The notes beneath the pieces are model-generated. The model saw nothing but the letters and a program-made list of their open reading frames with translations. It was not told the origin of the DNA and made no database searches. 64,000 bases of DNA from Nonomuraea cypriaca (GTDB taxonomy: Bacteria; Actinomycetota; Actinomycetes; Streptosporangiales; Streptosporangiaceae), in assembly GCF_015645445.1 (NCBI RefSeq), contig NZ_JADOGI010000002.1, positions 1 to 64,000 on the forward strand, written 5' to 3'. Positions 42,317 to 51,550 of this stretch are shown piece by piece. The translations under genes were made by a program, and so were the position numbers. Positions within the stretch are counted from its first letter, which is position 1; each line of letters opens with the position of its first letter.

Positions 42317-43566
42317 GCGGAGGGGAGCAGTTGCTCGCGGGGGCCGCGGTCGCCGACATCACGCCGCGGACCGGCGGCTCGCTCGCCGGTTACGCCGCCA
42401 GGGTCTCCGCGTCCACCGCGGTGCACGACCCGCTGCTGGCCACCGCTGTGGCGGTCTCCGACGGCGTGACCACCTCCATCGTGATCTCCGCCGACCTCAT
42501 CGCGCTCGACCCGGACACCACCCGGCGGATCGCCGGCGACGTGCGCGAGCGCACCGGGGTCCCGGAGGAACGGGTGGCCGTGGCGGTGACGCACACGCAC
42601 GCGGGGCCCGCGGTGACCAGGGGCGGCATCGGCGGCGTCGCCGATCCCCGATACGTCGGGCACGCCTGCTCGCGGATCGCCGGCGCCGCCGCCACCGCGC
42701 TCGACGCGCTGACGCCCGCCGTGCTCCGCCGCGGCTGCGGCACGCTCCACGGCGTCGCGCACAACCGGCGCGGCGGGACCCTCACCGACCCGGCGGTCCC
42801 CGTCGTACGGCTGGAGCGCGAGAACGGCGAGCCCATCGCCACCGTGTTCTCCCACGCCTGCCACCCGGTGACGCTCGGCCCCGGCAACCTCCAGGTCACC
42901 GCGGACTGGCCCGGCTACGCCCGGCGGCACCTGGAGTCCAGGATCGGGGGAGTGGCCGTGTTCCTCCAGGGCTGCTGCGGCCAGCTCAACACCGGGCACA
43001 CCGCGCTCGACAGCCTGCGCGGCACCGAGCCACAACCGGGCAGGACCTTCCAGGCCGCGGAGCGGATCGGCACCTCGGTGGCCGAGGCCGCGTACGGCGC
43101 CGCCACGGAACCGGTCGCCGGGCCCGTGTCGGTGGCCGCCACCCGCGTCGAGCTGCCGCTCGGCGATCCGCTCACGCCGGGCGAGCTGCGCGTGCTCGCG
43201 GACGAACCCGGCGGCATCTGGGTGGAGTGGGCGCTGGCCCAGCTCGCCGACCCCGGTCCCGCCGCGGTCGAGGTCCAGGTCGCCGTGCACCGGTGGGGCG
43301 GCGTGCCGCTGGTCTTCCTCCCCTGCGAGCCCTTCGTCGAGTTCGCCGTGGAGCTGCGGGCCGCGCTCGGCGATCCCGGGCTGCTCGTCGCCGGTTACAC
43401 GGGCGGGGTGCCCGGCTACCTGCCCTACCCGGAGACGCACTACGCCGCGGGCGGGTACGAGATCCGCGAGGCCCATCGGGCGTACGGGCTGCGCGCCGCG
43501 TTCACGCCCGCCGCCGGCCGCCTGGTCATGGCGGCGGCCAGGGCACTCGCCGGGGAGGCGGCGTGA
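42208..43566 (+). CDS. Neutral/alkaline ceramidase-like hydrolase (N-terminal domain family)
   Basis: A 452-aa protein from ATG 42208, overlapping the SIS stop by 10 bp; GTG 42214 is an alternative. The first ~38 residues are repeat-encoded octapeptides (RALTRADS, RAVTREDP) and no signal peptide is seen. The core matches the neutral/alkaline non-lysosomal ceramidase domain: ADITPRTGGSLAGYAAR, TSIVISADLIALD, VAVTHTHAGPA, SHACHPVTLG and FLQGCCGQLN. It lacks the C-terminal domain and the export signal of true ceramidases. In a NagA/NagB operon an intracellular N-deacylase of an amino-sugar or related amide is more likely than ceramide cleavage (inference). Confidence 0.8.
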   Translation: MAVTGAGPRALTRADSTAVAGADPRAVTREDPRAVASGGEQLLAGAAVADITPRTGGSLAGYAARVSASTAVHDPLLATAVAVSDGVTTSIVISADLIALDPDTTRRIAGDVRERTGVPEERVAVAVTHTHAGPAVTRGGIGGVADPRYVGHACSRIAGAAATALDALTPAVLRRGCGTLHGVAHNRRGGTLTDPAVPVVRLERENGEPIATVFSHACHPVTLGPGNLQVTADWPGYARRHLESRIGGVAVFLQGCCGQLNTGHTALDSLRGTEPQPGRTFQAAERIGTSVAEAAYGAATEPVAGPVSVAATRVELPLGDPLTPGELRVLADEPGGIWVEWALAQLADPGPAAVEVQVAVHRWGGVPLVFLPCEPFVEFAVELRAALGDPGLLVAGYTGGVPGYLPYPETHYAAGGYEIREAHRAYGLRAAFTPAAGRLVMAAARALAGEAA

Positions 43567-44687
43567 CGATCGAGGGCAGGCTCGCGGACGGGAGGCCCGT
43601 ACGCGTCGAGGTGGACGGACCGCGGATCGCCGCGATCACCGAGATCCGTGACGCGCCCGGCGCGCTCATCCTCCCCGGCCTGGTCGACATCCAGGTCAAC
43701 GGGTACGCCGGCCGCGACTTCAACGCGGACGACCTCTCCACCGGCGACGTGGCCGAGCTGGTACGCGAGCTGTGGAAGCGCGGCACCACGACGCTGTGCC
43801 CCACGATCATCACGGCGCCGGAAGACAAGATCATCAGAAACCTGCGCGTGATCGCGGCGGCGCGGGAGGCCGATCCGCTGGTCAGGCAGGCCATACCCGC
43901 CGTGCATGTGGAGGGGCCCTACCTGGCGCCCGAGGACGGGCCGCGGGGCGCGCACGACGCCGAGCACCTGCGCGATCCCGACCTCGCCGAGTTCGGGCGC
44001 TGGCAGGAGGCGAGCGGCGGGCTCGTGAAGATCGTCACGCTGGCTCCCGAGCGGGCGGGCGCCGTCGGCTACATCGCCGAGCTCTCCCGGCGGAACGTCG
44101 TCGCGTCCATCGGGCACACCGCGGCGGCGCCCGCCGACGTCGAGGCGGCCGTACGCGCGGGTGCGCGGCTCTCCACCCACCTGGGCAACGGAGCCCACGC
44201 GTTGATCCGCAGGCATCCCAACTACATCTGGGCGCAGCTGGCCGAGGACAGGCTCGCCGCGACGTTCATCGCGGACGGGCACCACCTGCCCGCCGACACG
44301 TTCACCGCGATGCTCCGTGCCAAGGGGACCGGCCGCGCGCTGCTGGTCAGCGATTCCGTCGCGCTGGCCGGCTGCGCTCCAGGCGACTACACGACCCCGG
44401 TCGGCGGCCGGATCACGGTGCGCGAGGACGGCCGGGTGACGCTGCCCGGCGGTGACCTGCTCGCCGGTTCAGGAAGCTCGCTGATCGAGTGCCTCGCCTG
44501 GGCGGTCACGCGTACCGAGGTCGATCTCGCCACCGCGGTGGGCCTGGCCGCGGCGAACCCGGCCCGGCTGCTCGGAACCGCCCGCGGCCGCGTCGAACCC
44601 GGCGCGTCCGCCGACCTGATCGTCACCACCCCCGACCTGTCCGTCCTGCGCACCTTCGTGAACGGGGTGCCCGTCCACAGCGCCTGA
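43563..44687 (+). CDS. nagA: N-acetylglucosamine-6-phosphate deacetylase
   Basis: A 374-aa amidohydrolase from GTG 43563, overlapping the previous stop as GTGA. NagA features: GLVDIQVNGYAGRDFNADD, AVHVEGPYLAPEDGPRGAH with the metal glutamate, SIGHTAAA and STHLGNGAHA for the other metal ligands, ADGHHLP and LVSDSVALAG with the catalytic aspartate. GNGAHA replaces the more common FNAM after THL. It makes glucosamine-6-phosphate for NagB. The symporter follows 35 bases later. Confidence 0.88.
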   Translation: MTIEGRLADGRPVRVEVDGPRIAAITEIRDAPGALILPGLVDIQVNGYAGRDFNADDLSTGDVAELVRELWKRGTTTLCPTIITAPEDKIIRNLRVIAAAREADPLVRQAIPAVHVEGPYLAPEDGPRGAHDAEHLRDPDLAEFGRWQEASGGLVKIVTLAPERAGAVGYIAELSRRNVVASIGHTAAAPADVEAAVRAGARLSTHLGNGAHALIRRHPNYIWAQLAEDRLAATFIADGHHLPADTFTAMLRAKGTGRALLVSDSVALAGCAPGDYTTPVGGRITVREDGRVTLPGGDLLAGSGSSLIECLAWAVTRTEVDLATAVGLAAANPARLLGTARGRVEPGASADLIVTTPDLSVLRTFVNGVPVHSA

Positions 44688-44722
44688 CCTGCACCGCTCC
44701 CCACCCCCACCTGGGAGATCTC

Positions 44723-46219
44723 ATGGGTTTTCTCGACTGGCTAGTGATCTGCGGCTACTTCGTGGTGATGATCGCGATCGGCGTCTGGGCGAAGTCCCGC
44801 ATCCGCGACGCCAGGGACTTCTTCACCGCCGGGGGCAGGATGCCCTGGTGGCTGTCCGGTATCTCCCACCACATGTCGGGCTACAGCTCGGCGGTCTTCG
44901 TCGGCTACGCCGCCATCGCCTACACCGCCGGTTTCACCCTGTACGTCTGGTGGGCGATCGGCATCACGTTCGCGATGCTGGTCGGGGCGTTCCTGTTCGC
45001 GCCGCGCTGGCCCCGGCTGCGGCAGCGGCTCGGGATCATCTCGCCGCTGGAATATCTCGCGACCCGCTACAACGTGCCTGCGCAGCAGGTGCTCGCGTGG
45101 AGCGGCACCGCGCTCAAGGTCTTCGACGTGGGCGCCAAGTGGGCGGCGACCGCGCTGCTGCTCCAGGTGTTCGCGGGTGTGCCGATCGCCTGGGGCGTGC
45201 TGCTCACCGGAGGGGTCACGCTGATCTACTCGACGATCGGCGGGCTGTGGGCCGACGCGCTCACCGACCTCGGCCAGTTCGTCATCCAGCTCGTCGCGGG
45301 GATCACGCTGTTCGTCGCGGTGCTCGCCCAGCTCGGTGGCGTGTCCGCGATCTGGACGCTGTGGGACCGGCTTCCGGAGGGACACGGCCAGCCGTTCAAC
45401 GGCACGTACACCATGGGTTTCGTCCTGGTCTACCTGCTGATCAACACGCTTTCCTACAACGGCGGGACCTGGAACCTCGCCCAGCGTTTCATCGCGGCGC
45501 CGACCGGGGATTCGGCCAGGCGCGCGGCACTGTTCTCCGCGGGCCTCTACCTCTTCTGGCCGCTCGTGCTGTTCTTCCCGATGTGGGCCGCGCCGGTCCT
45601 GCTGCCCAACCTGGCCGAGCCGGACCAGTCCTACGCACTGCTGACCCAGCAGCTGCTGCCCGGCGGGCTGATCGGCCTCGTGCTCGCCGGGATGTTCGCG
45701 CACACGATGGCGATGACCTCCTCCGACGCCAACGCGATCTCCTCGGTCGTGATCAGGGACATCGTCCCCGCGGTCTGGAAGCGGGCACAGCGGCTGTCGT
45801 CCAGGTCCGAGCTGCTGGCCGGCCGGGTCTCCACGTTCCTGTTCATCGCGCTGTCGATGGGCATCGCGCTCGGCGCGGACAGCTTCGGGGGCGTGCTCGG
45901 CCTGCTGATCCTCTGGTTCGGCGCGCTGGTCGGTCCGATCGCCATCCCGATGCTGCTCGGCATGCTGCCGATGTTCCGCCGCTGCGGTCCCGCGGCCGCG
46001 ATCGCCTCCTGGGCGACCGGGCTCGTGGTCTTCGCGCTGCTGAAGTACGTCTTCCCCGGTCAGGGCCAGACCGTGGAGGTGGCCGCCCCGGTCCTGTCCG
46101 CGCTGGTGGTGTTCGTGCTCGTCGGCCTCGTCGCTCCGGTACGCGACGCCGAGGCCGACGCGCTCATCGACTCGCTGAACGCCGAGCAGCCCGAGGCCGC
46201 GCAGGCCGGCAACGGCTGA
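44723..46219 (+). CDS. Sodium:solute symporter (SSS family)
   Basis: A 498-aa membrane protein with about 13-14 segments. SSS hallmarks: DFFTAGGRMPWWLSGISHHMSGYSSAVFVGYAAIAY near TM1-2, ALKVFDVGAKWAATALLL, GGLWADALTDLGQFVIQL, and MFAHTMAMTSSDANAISSVVIRDI in the Na+-site region. It imports the substrate of this regulon (amino-sugar, mannosamine or sialic-acid-like) with sodium. ATG 44723 with GGGAG upstream. Last gene of the plus arm. Confidence 0.9.
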   Translation: MGFLDWLVICGYFVVMIAIGVWAKSRIRDARDFFTAGGRMPWWLSGISHHMSGYSSAVFVGYAAIAYTAGFTLYVWWAIGITFAMLVGAFLFAPRWPRLRQRLGIISPLEYLATRYNVPAQQVLAWSGTALKVFDVGAKWAATALLLQVFAGVPIAWGVLLTGGVTLIYSTIGGLWADALTDLGQFVIQLVAGITLFVAVLAQLGGVSAIWTLWDRLPEGHGQPFNGTYTMGFVLVYLLINTLSYNGGTWNLAQRFIAAPTGDSARRAALFSAGLYLFWPLVLFFPMWAAPVLLPNLAEPDQSYALLTQQLLPGGLIGLVLAGMFAHTMAMTSSDANAISSVVIRDIVPAVWKRAQRLSSRSELLAGRVSTFLFIALSMGIALGADSFGGVLGLLILWFGALVGPIAIPMLLGMLPMFRRCGPAAAIASWATGLVVFALLKYVFPGQGQTVEVAAPVLSALVVFVLVGLVAPVRDAEADALIDSLNAEQPEAAQAGNG

Positions 46220-46270
46220 TCCGCGCGAGGACGAGCATGGCCGGCGGGGCGTGAACCGGGAGCGCGCCGC

Positions 46271-46480
46271 GTGACATGGCGGTTCACACGCCGCAGTGGA
46301 AAGATCGCTGAAGGTTCCGTAGCGTGGTGGCCCGCGGTGGCTGCGTGCGAGCGGACGGTGAGACTGTGGAGTCAGGCGCGGAACTGCGCGGCGCCGGTGA
46401 CACCGGACGGCGCCCAACTGATCGCCGGCTGCGCCGACGGGACCATCACCATGTGGACTTCGGCGGCGCGGATGGCGCGC
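46271..46480 (+). pseudogene. WD40-repeat protein remnant
   Basis: The frame contains RTVRLWS, then APVTPDGAQLIAGCADGT and ITMWTSA, that is the end of one WD40 blade and one whole blade. Real WD40 proteins need about seven. No start with ribosome site and no further repeats are seen, and the frame turns into unrelated sequence. The 46220-46663 interval otherwise holds no gene. Confidence 0.65.
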
Positions 46481-46663
46481 CGGACCCCACCTGGTGAGCT
46501 GGACCGGGCCGGTCTCCGCGAGCTCGTTCCCGCCGGACAGGACGACGGCGACGGCTGGTCCGCGATGATCGCCGCCCTCGCGCGCCGGCAGCGCGGGCGT
46601 GACCGTTGATCGCACGTTCGCCGGCCGCGGTGCGCTCGCCCCGACCGGCCTCCGCGCCACCGG

Positions 46664-47635
46664 CTACGCCGTCCTCTCGCACGTGCCGGCGCGGATGGCG
46701 CGGGCAGCCACCGCCCGCAGGTACGCCCGCAGCTCCTGCGGCTCGTGCACCTCGAACTCGCAGCCGAGCATGAGCAGCCGCGAGGCCAGCCACTCCAGGG
46801 TGTCGGCGCGCCCGTGCAGGCGGCAACTGCGTTCGTCGATCGGCTGGACGTCGCCCGCGGCGGTGCCGAGCCGTCGCGCCACCTGGTCGGCAGGCAGCCG
46901 CAGGGTCGCCACCACCTCGTAGGTGGGTGCCAGTGAGTACAGCTTGCCGGTGACGAAGGCGGCCGCGTCCTGCTCGGGCGGCTCGCGGGGCGGGATCCGC
47001 ACGCCGGTTCGCCGCGGATCGCCGATCCTGTCGACGCGGAAGGTCCGCCAGTCATCGCGATCATTGTCGTAGGCCAGTAGGTACCAGCGGCGCGCGGCCG
47101 CCACCAGACGGTACGGCTCGACCAGGCGTCTGGTCTCGCTCCCGTCACCCGCCTGGTAGGCGAACCGCAGGCGTTCGCGGCCCGCGACCGCGCCGGCGAG
47201 CACCGTCAGGTTACCCGGATCGACGCCGGGCCCGTTCCCGCCCAGCATCGGAACCAGGGCCGCGGCCAGCGCGGCGACCCGGTGCCGCAGGCGGGACGGC
47301 AGCACCTGCTCCAGCTTGGCCAGGGCCCGTACGGACGCCTCCTCGATGCCGTCCACCGGGGTCGCCGCCGCGGTGCGCAGGCCGACCGCGATGGCCACCG
47401 CCTCCTCGTCGTCCAGCAGCAACGGCGGCATGGCCGTACCCGCCGCGAGCCGGTAGCCGCCCACCGCCCCCATCGCCGCCCGCACCGGATAACCCAGCTC
47501 GCGTAGCCGGCCGATGTCGCGGCGGATCGTACGGCGGCTGACCCGCAGGCGCTCGGCCAGCTCACTGCCTGGCCAGTCGCGCGGAGTCTGCAGCAGGGAC
47601 AGCAGCGTGAGCAGTCTTGCGGGGGTGTCGCTCAT
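46664..47635 (-). CDS. YafY-type transcriptional regulator with WYL domain
   Basis: A 323-aa regulator. N-terminal HTH_11: [44 protein letters not shown]. The WYL domain spans ~150-220 ([36 protein letters not shown]), with the WCX extension to the end. It is divergent from the epoxide hydrolase, the usual layout in which such regulators control one enzyme of xenobiotic or stress type. The ligand is unknown. Confidence 0.9.
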   Translation of the reverse strand: MSDTPARLLTLLSLLQTPRDWPGSELAERLRVSRRTIRRDIGRLRELGYPVRAAMGAVGGYRLAAGTAMPPLLLDDEEAVAIAVGLRTAAATPVDGIEEASVRALAKLEQVLPSRLRHRVAALAAALVPMLGGNGPGVDPGNLTVLAGAVAGRERLRFAYQAGDGSETRRLVEPYRLVAAARRWYLLAYDNDRDDWRTFRVDRIGDPRRTGVRIPPREPPEQDAAAFVTGKLYSLAPTYEVVATLRLPADQVARRLGTAAGDVQPIDERSCRLHGRADTLEWLASRLLMLGCEFEVHEPQELRAYLRAVAARAIRAGTCERTA

Positions 47636-47772
47636 GGATCCATCATCCCGGCCATGTGGGACAGGAACTGACCTACATGGCTCCTAGCCTCGATCAGGTC
47701 ACCGCGACGCGACCACCCGGGCCTGCCCGGGGACGACGTGGCGGGGCACCGCGTAACCCACCGAGGAGAGTC

Positions 47773-48933
47773 ATGAGCACCGAGGTCCGTCCGTTCCGCA
47801 TCGACATCCCCCAGGCTGACCTGGACGAGCTGCGCCACCGGCTGGCCCGCACCCGATGGCCCCGGCCGCTGCCCGGCGAGGAGTGGAGCCGGGGCGTCCC
47901 CGACGGCTACCTCAAGGACTTGAGCGAATACTGGCGCGACGGCTACGACTGGCGCGGGCACGAGGCGCGACTGAACGAGTTTCCGCAGTTCATGACCGAG
48001 ATCGACGGTCAGGACATCCACTTCCTGCACGTGCGTTCCCCCGAGCCGGGCGCCCTGCCGCTCATCCTCACCCACGGCTGGCCGAACTCCTTCGTGGAGT
48101 TCACCGGCCTCATCGGCCCCCTCACCGATCCCCGCGCGTACGGCGGCGACCCGTCCCAGGCGTTCCACGTCGTCGTGCCGTCGCTGCCCGGGTTCGGATT
48201 CTCGGCGCCGCCGCGCGAAACCGGCTGGAACGCCACGCGCGTGGCACGGATCTGGGCGGAGCTGATGCGCCGCCTCGGATACGACCGCTACGGCACCCAG
48301 GGCGGTGACTTCGGGGCGTACGTCGCCCCGGAAGTAGCCAAGGTCGCCCCGGATCACGTGATCGGCGTCTATGTCATCAGCGGGCTCGGCTTCCCCACCC
48401 CGGACGACGTTCCGGAGATGACCGACGACGAGCGGGCGGCGTACGCGCAGCTCCAGAAGCAGGACTGGATGAGCGGCGTGGACCATCATGGGCTGCTGCG
48501 CGCGGCGCCCCAGACCTTCGCCTACGGGTGGCACGACTCCCCGGTCGCCGCGCTGGCCTGGATGACGCAGAAGTTCAAGGAGTTCACCGTCGCCGCGAAG
48601 CCGCCGGAGCAGGTGATCGATCGCGACCTGATCCTCACCAACGTGAGCCTCTACTGGCTCACCGGGACGCTGGGAACCTCCTCCTGGCCCTACTACGACA
48701 GCACGGGCTCCGGCTGGCCGGAGGGTCAGACGGCGGCGCCGACCGGCGTGTACAGCGGGCCGCCGGGAATCCGCCGGCTCGCCGAACGGCACAACACCAT
48801 CCTGCACTGGCCGCAGGACAATCCGGGCGGCCACCACTTCGTCGCCATGGAGCAGCCCGGCCACGTCGCCGCCGACATCCGCGAGTTCTTCGCCAAGGTC
48901 CGCCGAACCACGCCGACGACATCCGGCGCGTGA
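47773..48933 (+). CDS. Epoxide hydrolase (alpha/beta-hydrolase, EHN domain)
   Basis: A 386-aa enzyme from ATG 47773 (GAGGAGAG upstream). The N-terminal EHN domain reads [23 protein letters not shown]. The hydrolase core has HGWPNS as oxyanion motif, [10 protein letters not shown] with the nucleophile aspartate, and a closing [13 protein letters not shown] with the catalytic histidine. It resembles microsomal-type/juvenile-hormone epoxide hydrolases that open epoxides to diols. It is divergent from the YafY-like regulator, its probable controller. Confidence 0.92.
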   Translation: MSTEVRPFRIDIPQADLDELRHRLARTRWPRPLPGEEWSRGVPDGYLKDLSEYWRDGYDWRGHEARLNEFPQFMTEIDGQDIHFLHVRSPEPGALPLILTHGWPNSFVEFTGLIGPLTDPRAYGGDPSQAFHVVVPSLPGFGFSAPPRETGWNATRVARIWAELMRRLGYDRYGTQGGDFGAYVAPEVAKVAPDHVIGVYVISGLGFPTPDDVPEMTDDERAAYAQLQKQDWMSGVDHHGLLRAAPQTFAYGWHDSPVAALAWMTQKFKEFTVAAKPPEQVIDRDLILTNVSLYWLTGTLGTSSWPYYDSTGSGWPEGQTAAPTGVYSGPPGIRRLAERHNTILHWPQDNPGGHHFVAMEQPGHVAADIREFFAKVRRTTPTTSGA

Positions 48934-48967
48934 CCTGAACGATGCTCGCGCGCGCCACACTCGGAGG

Positions 48968-49498
48968 ATGCCGTCACGTCTTCTGCTCGCGCTTCTGGCG
49001 CTGATCGTGCTGTCCGGCTGCGGCTCCGGCTCGGCGCTGAGCCAGGCGGTGATCGACCAGGCCACCCGGCAGGGCGTGGCGCCCGACCTGATGTACGTCG
49101 TGGACCTGCCCGGATACGAACTGGCCGAGCAGTCGGTGGGCGCGGTGAACGAGGAGGGGTTCGGCGCCTTCTACACCGCGCCCGACGGCAGGCAGGTGGA
49201 GATGCGGGTCGATCGGGGGCCGTACACGTGTGCGGGCACGTGCCGGCGGGACGGCGACGGCTGGTACACCGAGCACGAGGGCCGGCAGGAGTACGTCGCG
49301 GTGCGCGCCGGCCACTACGTGCGGCTGGCCTGCCCGGCCGGGCAGGTGGACCGGGCCGTGCTGAAGAAGGCCGCGGAGGGCGCCCGGCAGGCCGTCGGCG
49401 ACGGGACGCCCAGTCCTCCGCCGAGCCCGGTCGAGCGCGGCGACCTGCCCGAGAACGGCGACGGCGCCCCGATCCAGCCCACCGGCCCCGGCGGCTGA
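48968..49498 (+). CDS. Putative lipoprotein
   Basis: A 176-aa exported protein. A hydrophobic signal ends in the lipobox LSGC (residues 15-18), so it should be lipid-anchored outside the membrane. The mature part has a pair of cysteines (TCAGTC) and a later single one, and a Pro-rich tail (GTPSPPPSPVE). I do not recognise a domain. It lies 34 bases after the epoxide hydrolase. Its last third overlaps, on the other strand, the frame of a broken cupin. Confidence 0.75.
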   Translation: MPSRLLLALLALIVLSGCGSGSALSQAVIDQATRQGVAPDLMYVVDLPGYELAEQSVGAVNEEGFGAFYTAPDGRQVEMRVDRGPYTCAGTCRRDGDGWYTEHEGRQEYVAVRAGHYVRLACPAGQVDRAVLKKAAEGARQAVGDGTPSPPPSPVERGDLPENGDGAPIQPTGPGG

Positions 49499-49863
49499 CG
49501 CTGCACGGAGTCGGTGTGCACGAAGACCAGGTCGTCCTTGCTCCAGTCGTAGCGCTGGTCGTCGTGGATCTCGTAGCCCCTGCCCTCGAGGATGTAGAAG
49601 GCGGCCTCGTTCTGGTGCCCGTGCCCGTGATTCGACGACTCAGGGGGGAGCTCCACGAAGTGCACCTGGATCGTCTGGGTGAGGAAGTCCTCATCACCCG
49701 GACCGATCCGCCACCAGGTCCGGCTCTTCGCGCTGTCGCCCGAGTGCCCGACCTTCGCGTCGTCCACGACGACGCTGTCGTCACGCACCCGCTCGACTGC
49801 CAATTGGCGGCTCCGGAACGCTCCGAGACCGTACGTCTGCGAGGTCAGTCCGAGTACGAACAA
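49499..49863 (-). pseudogene. Cupin-domain protein, 3' (and probably 5') truncated
   Basis: On the minus strand TQTIQVHFVELPPESSNHGHG and HQNEAAFYILEGRGYEIHDDQ, then YDWSKDDLVFVHTDSVQ, form the first two-thirds of a gentisate-dioxygenase-like cupin with its metal histidines. Homology stops at about 49500, where the frame runs antisense through the lipoprotein gene to 49315 with unrelated composition. The second metal motif is missing and no clear promoter or ribosome site precedes the ATG at 49863. It appears cut when the lipoprotein gene or its flank was joined here. Confidence 0.65.
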
Positions 49864-49917
49864 CGGTGGCAGTGGCGAGATCCTCGACGGCGCAGGCCCG
49901 CGAGACCACCGGGCGAG

Positions 49918-50529
49918 TCATGAGAGGGACGCGAACCATCGCCCCGCCGCGTTCCAGCGTTCGACGGCAGGGAACCCGGATCGCTCGGCGAGGGGGGCGA
50001 TGTCGTCGGCCGAGACGGTCGCCCAGCTGAACCAGTCGCCGGCCCGCCCGGCCTGGCGCAGCCGTACGCTGTGCACCCTGCTCTGCGATCCGGGCGGGGA
50101 GAGCTCGGCGATCACCGTTCCGCCGGGCCTGACCAGCTCGCGCAGGCGCCGGAGGAGGGCCGCCGGGTCGCCGCCGATGCCGATGTTGCCGTCGGCCAGG
50201 AGCGCCTCGGCCCACCGTCCTGTTCCAGGAAGGGGCTCGAAGACACACCTGCGCAGCGCCAGGCCGCCCGCGCGGCGGGTCAGCTCGACGGCCAGGGGCG
50301 TGATGTCGATGCCCAGGACCGGAATCCCCATCCGGGTGAGCGCCACGGTCAGCCTTCCAGGTCCAGAACCGACGTCGAGAGTGGGCCCGCCACATCGGGC
50401 CAGAACGTGCTCGTCGCCCTCGTTGTGCCGGAGCCAGCGCTCGGCGGAGAGCGGCCGCACCCGGCCGTCCGCATATTCGACGTCTACGTCTTCCCCCTTC
50501 AGAGAATCCTCGTAGAAAGCGCCCATCAT
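49918..50529 (-). CDS. Class I SAM-dependent methyltransferase
   Basis: A 203-aa Rossmann methyltransferase. Motif I is TLDVGSGPGRLTVAL, the acidic end of beta-2 is GIDITPLAV, and RELVRPGGTVIAELSPPG is the post-III region. It is divergent from the glycosylation operon that starts at 50885. Genes of this type commonly accompany the GT2-DUF2064-Moco set in actinomycetes (from memory), so it probably methylates the product of that cluster. Confidence 0.85.
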   Translation of the reverse strand: MMGAFYEDSLKGEDVDVEYADGRVRPLSAERWLRHNEGDEHVLARCGGPTLDVGSGPGRLTVALTRMGIPVLGIDITPLAVELTRRAGGLALRRCVFEPLPGTGRWAEALLADGNIGIGGDPAALLRRLRELVRPGGTVIAELSPPGSQSRVHSVRLRQAGRAGDWFSWATVSADDIAPLAERSGFPAVERWNAAGRWFASLS

Positions 50530-50884
50530 GCGGCTTTTCCGCAGCAGAAGGCGATGGGAAGAAGGGTTGCCCGAACGTTCGGGCCACTACGGCTGATCAT
50601 GCTGGGACATTGCCCGCAACAGGTCGGTGCCGATCCCTGGGGAACCGTTACGGACGCGCGGCTATGACCGTCTTGGTAAAACGCCGCCATAACGTCTTCA
50701 GCGGAAAGTCAAATCTGGTGGAGCGGGACGAGTTACCTGCCTGCCGGGGGCGCGGGATCCGGCGGCCTGAACCGCGGTGTCCTTCCCTGCACCGTATCTC
50801 CGTGGACCTGAACTGGTCATTTTTCGGAAAGACATCATTCCTTCCTCAGGGGAGGGGGCGCCGGCGCCGCGTTAGCGTCGGCCC
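50530..50884. promoter_or_regulatory. Divergent intergenic region with a 16-bp palindrome
   Basis: No gene is seen in these 355 bases. GCCCGAACGTTCGGGC at 50569-50584 is a perfect palindrome about 40 bases before the methyltransferase start, a likely operator. On the other side TTAGCGT (about 50872) lies 7-12 bases before ATG 50885, suggesting a leaderless transcript for the glycosyltransferase. Short plus-strand frames here have no coding character. Confidence 0.6.
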
Positions 50885-51550
50885 ATGGAGATCGACGTGG
50901 TGCTGCCCTGCCTGAATGAGGAGGCAGCCCTGCCCTGGGTGCTCGGGCGGATGCCGTCCGGCTTCCGCCCGATCGTGGTCGACAACGGATCGACCGACGG
51001 ATCCGCGAAGGTCGCGGCCGGACTCGGGGCGAGGGTGGTGAGCGAGCCCCTGCCCGGATTCGGTGCCGCGTGCCACGCGGGGCTGACGGCCGCGACGGCG
51101 GACGTGGTGTGCGTCATGGACGCCGACGCGTCGCTCGATCCCGAGCAGTTGCCGCGGGTCGCGGGACCGGTCCTGGCGGGTGCGGCCGATCTGGTGCTCG
51201 GTCGCCGGGTTCTTCGGCCCGGCGCCTCCTGGCCGCTGCACGCCCGGCTCGGCAACGCCGTGCTGGCTCGGAAGCTGCGCCGTCGCACCGGCGCCGGCCT
51301 GCACGATCTGGGGCCGATGCGGGCGTGCGGACGTGCCGCCCTGCTGGGGCTGGAATTGGCGGACCGGCGGTTCGGCTACCCCCTGGAGATGGTGCTGCGC
51401 GCCGGTGCGGCGGGTTGGCGGATCGCCGAGGTCGAGGTCGACTATCTGGCCCGTACGGGGCGGTCGAAGGTGACCGGTACGGTGCGCGGCACCCTACGGG
51501 CGATCGGCGACATGCGCCGGGTCATGGCCGGGAAGGGCGGCACGGCGTGA
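50885..51550 (+). CDS. GT2 glycosyltransferase, dolichyl-phosphate-mannose-synthase-like
   Basis: A 221-aa GT-A enzyme. VVLPCLNEEAALPWVL starts the nucleotide-binding fold, VDNGSTDGSAKVAAGLGARVV and VVCVMDADASLDPEQL give the DxD-type metal site, and FGYPLEMVLRAGAAGWRIAEVEVDY is the acceptor side. It probably transfers a hexose from NDP-sugar to a lipid or small carrier. There is no membrane segment. First gene of a six-gene operon with tight overlaps. Confidence 0.88.
   Translation: MEIDVVLPCLNEEAALPWVLGRMPSGFRPIVVDNGSTDGSAKVAAGLGARVVSEPLPGFGAACHAGLTAATADVVCVMDADASLDPEQLPRVAGPVLAGAADLVLGRRVLRPGASWPLHARLGNAVLARKLRRRTGAGLHDLGPMRACGRAALLGLELADRRFGYPLEMVLRAGAAGWRIAEVEVDYLARTGRSKVTGTVRGTLRAIGDMRRVMAGKGGTA

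Noticed and set aside
44741-46660. A 639-codon open frame antisense to the SSS symporter
   Set aside because: The symporter has clear family motifs, start and context; the antisense frame has no family resemblance.
50610-50915. A 101-codon frame before the GT2 gene
   Set aside because: No family resemblance, overlaps the GT2 start and lies in the promoter region.
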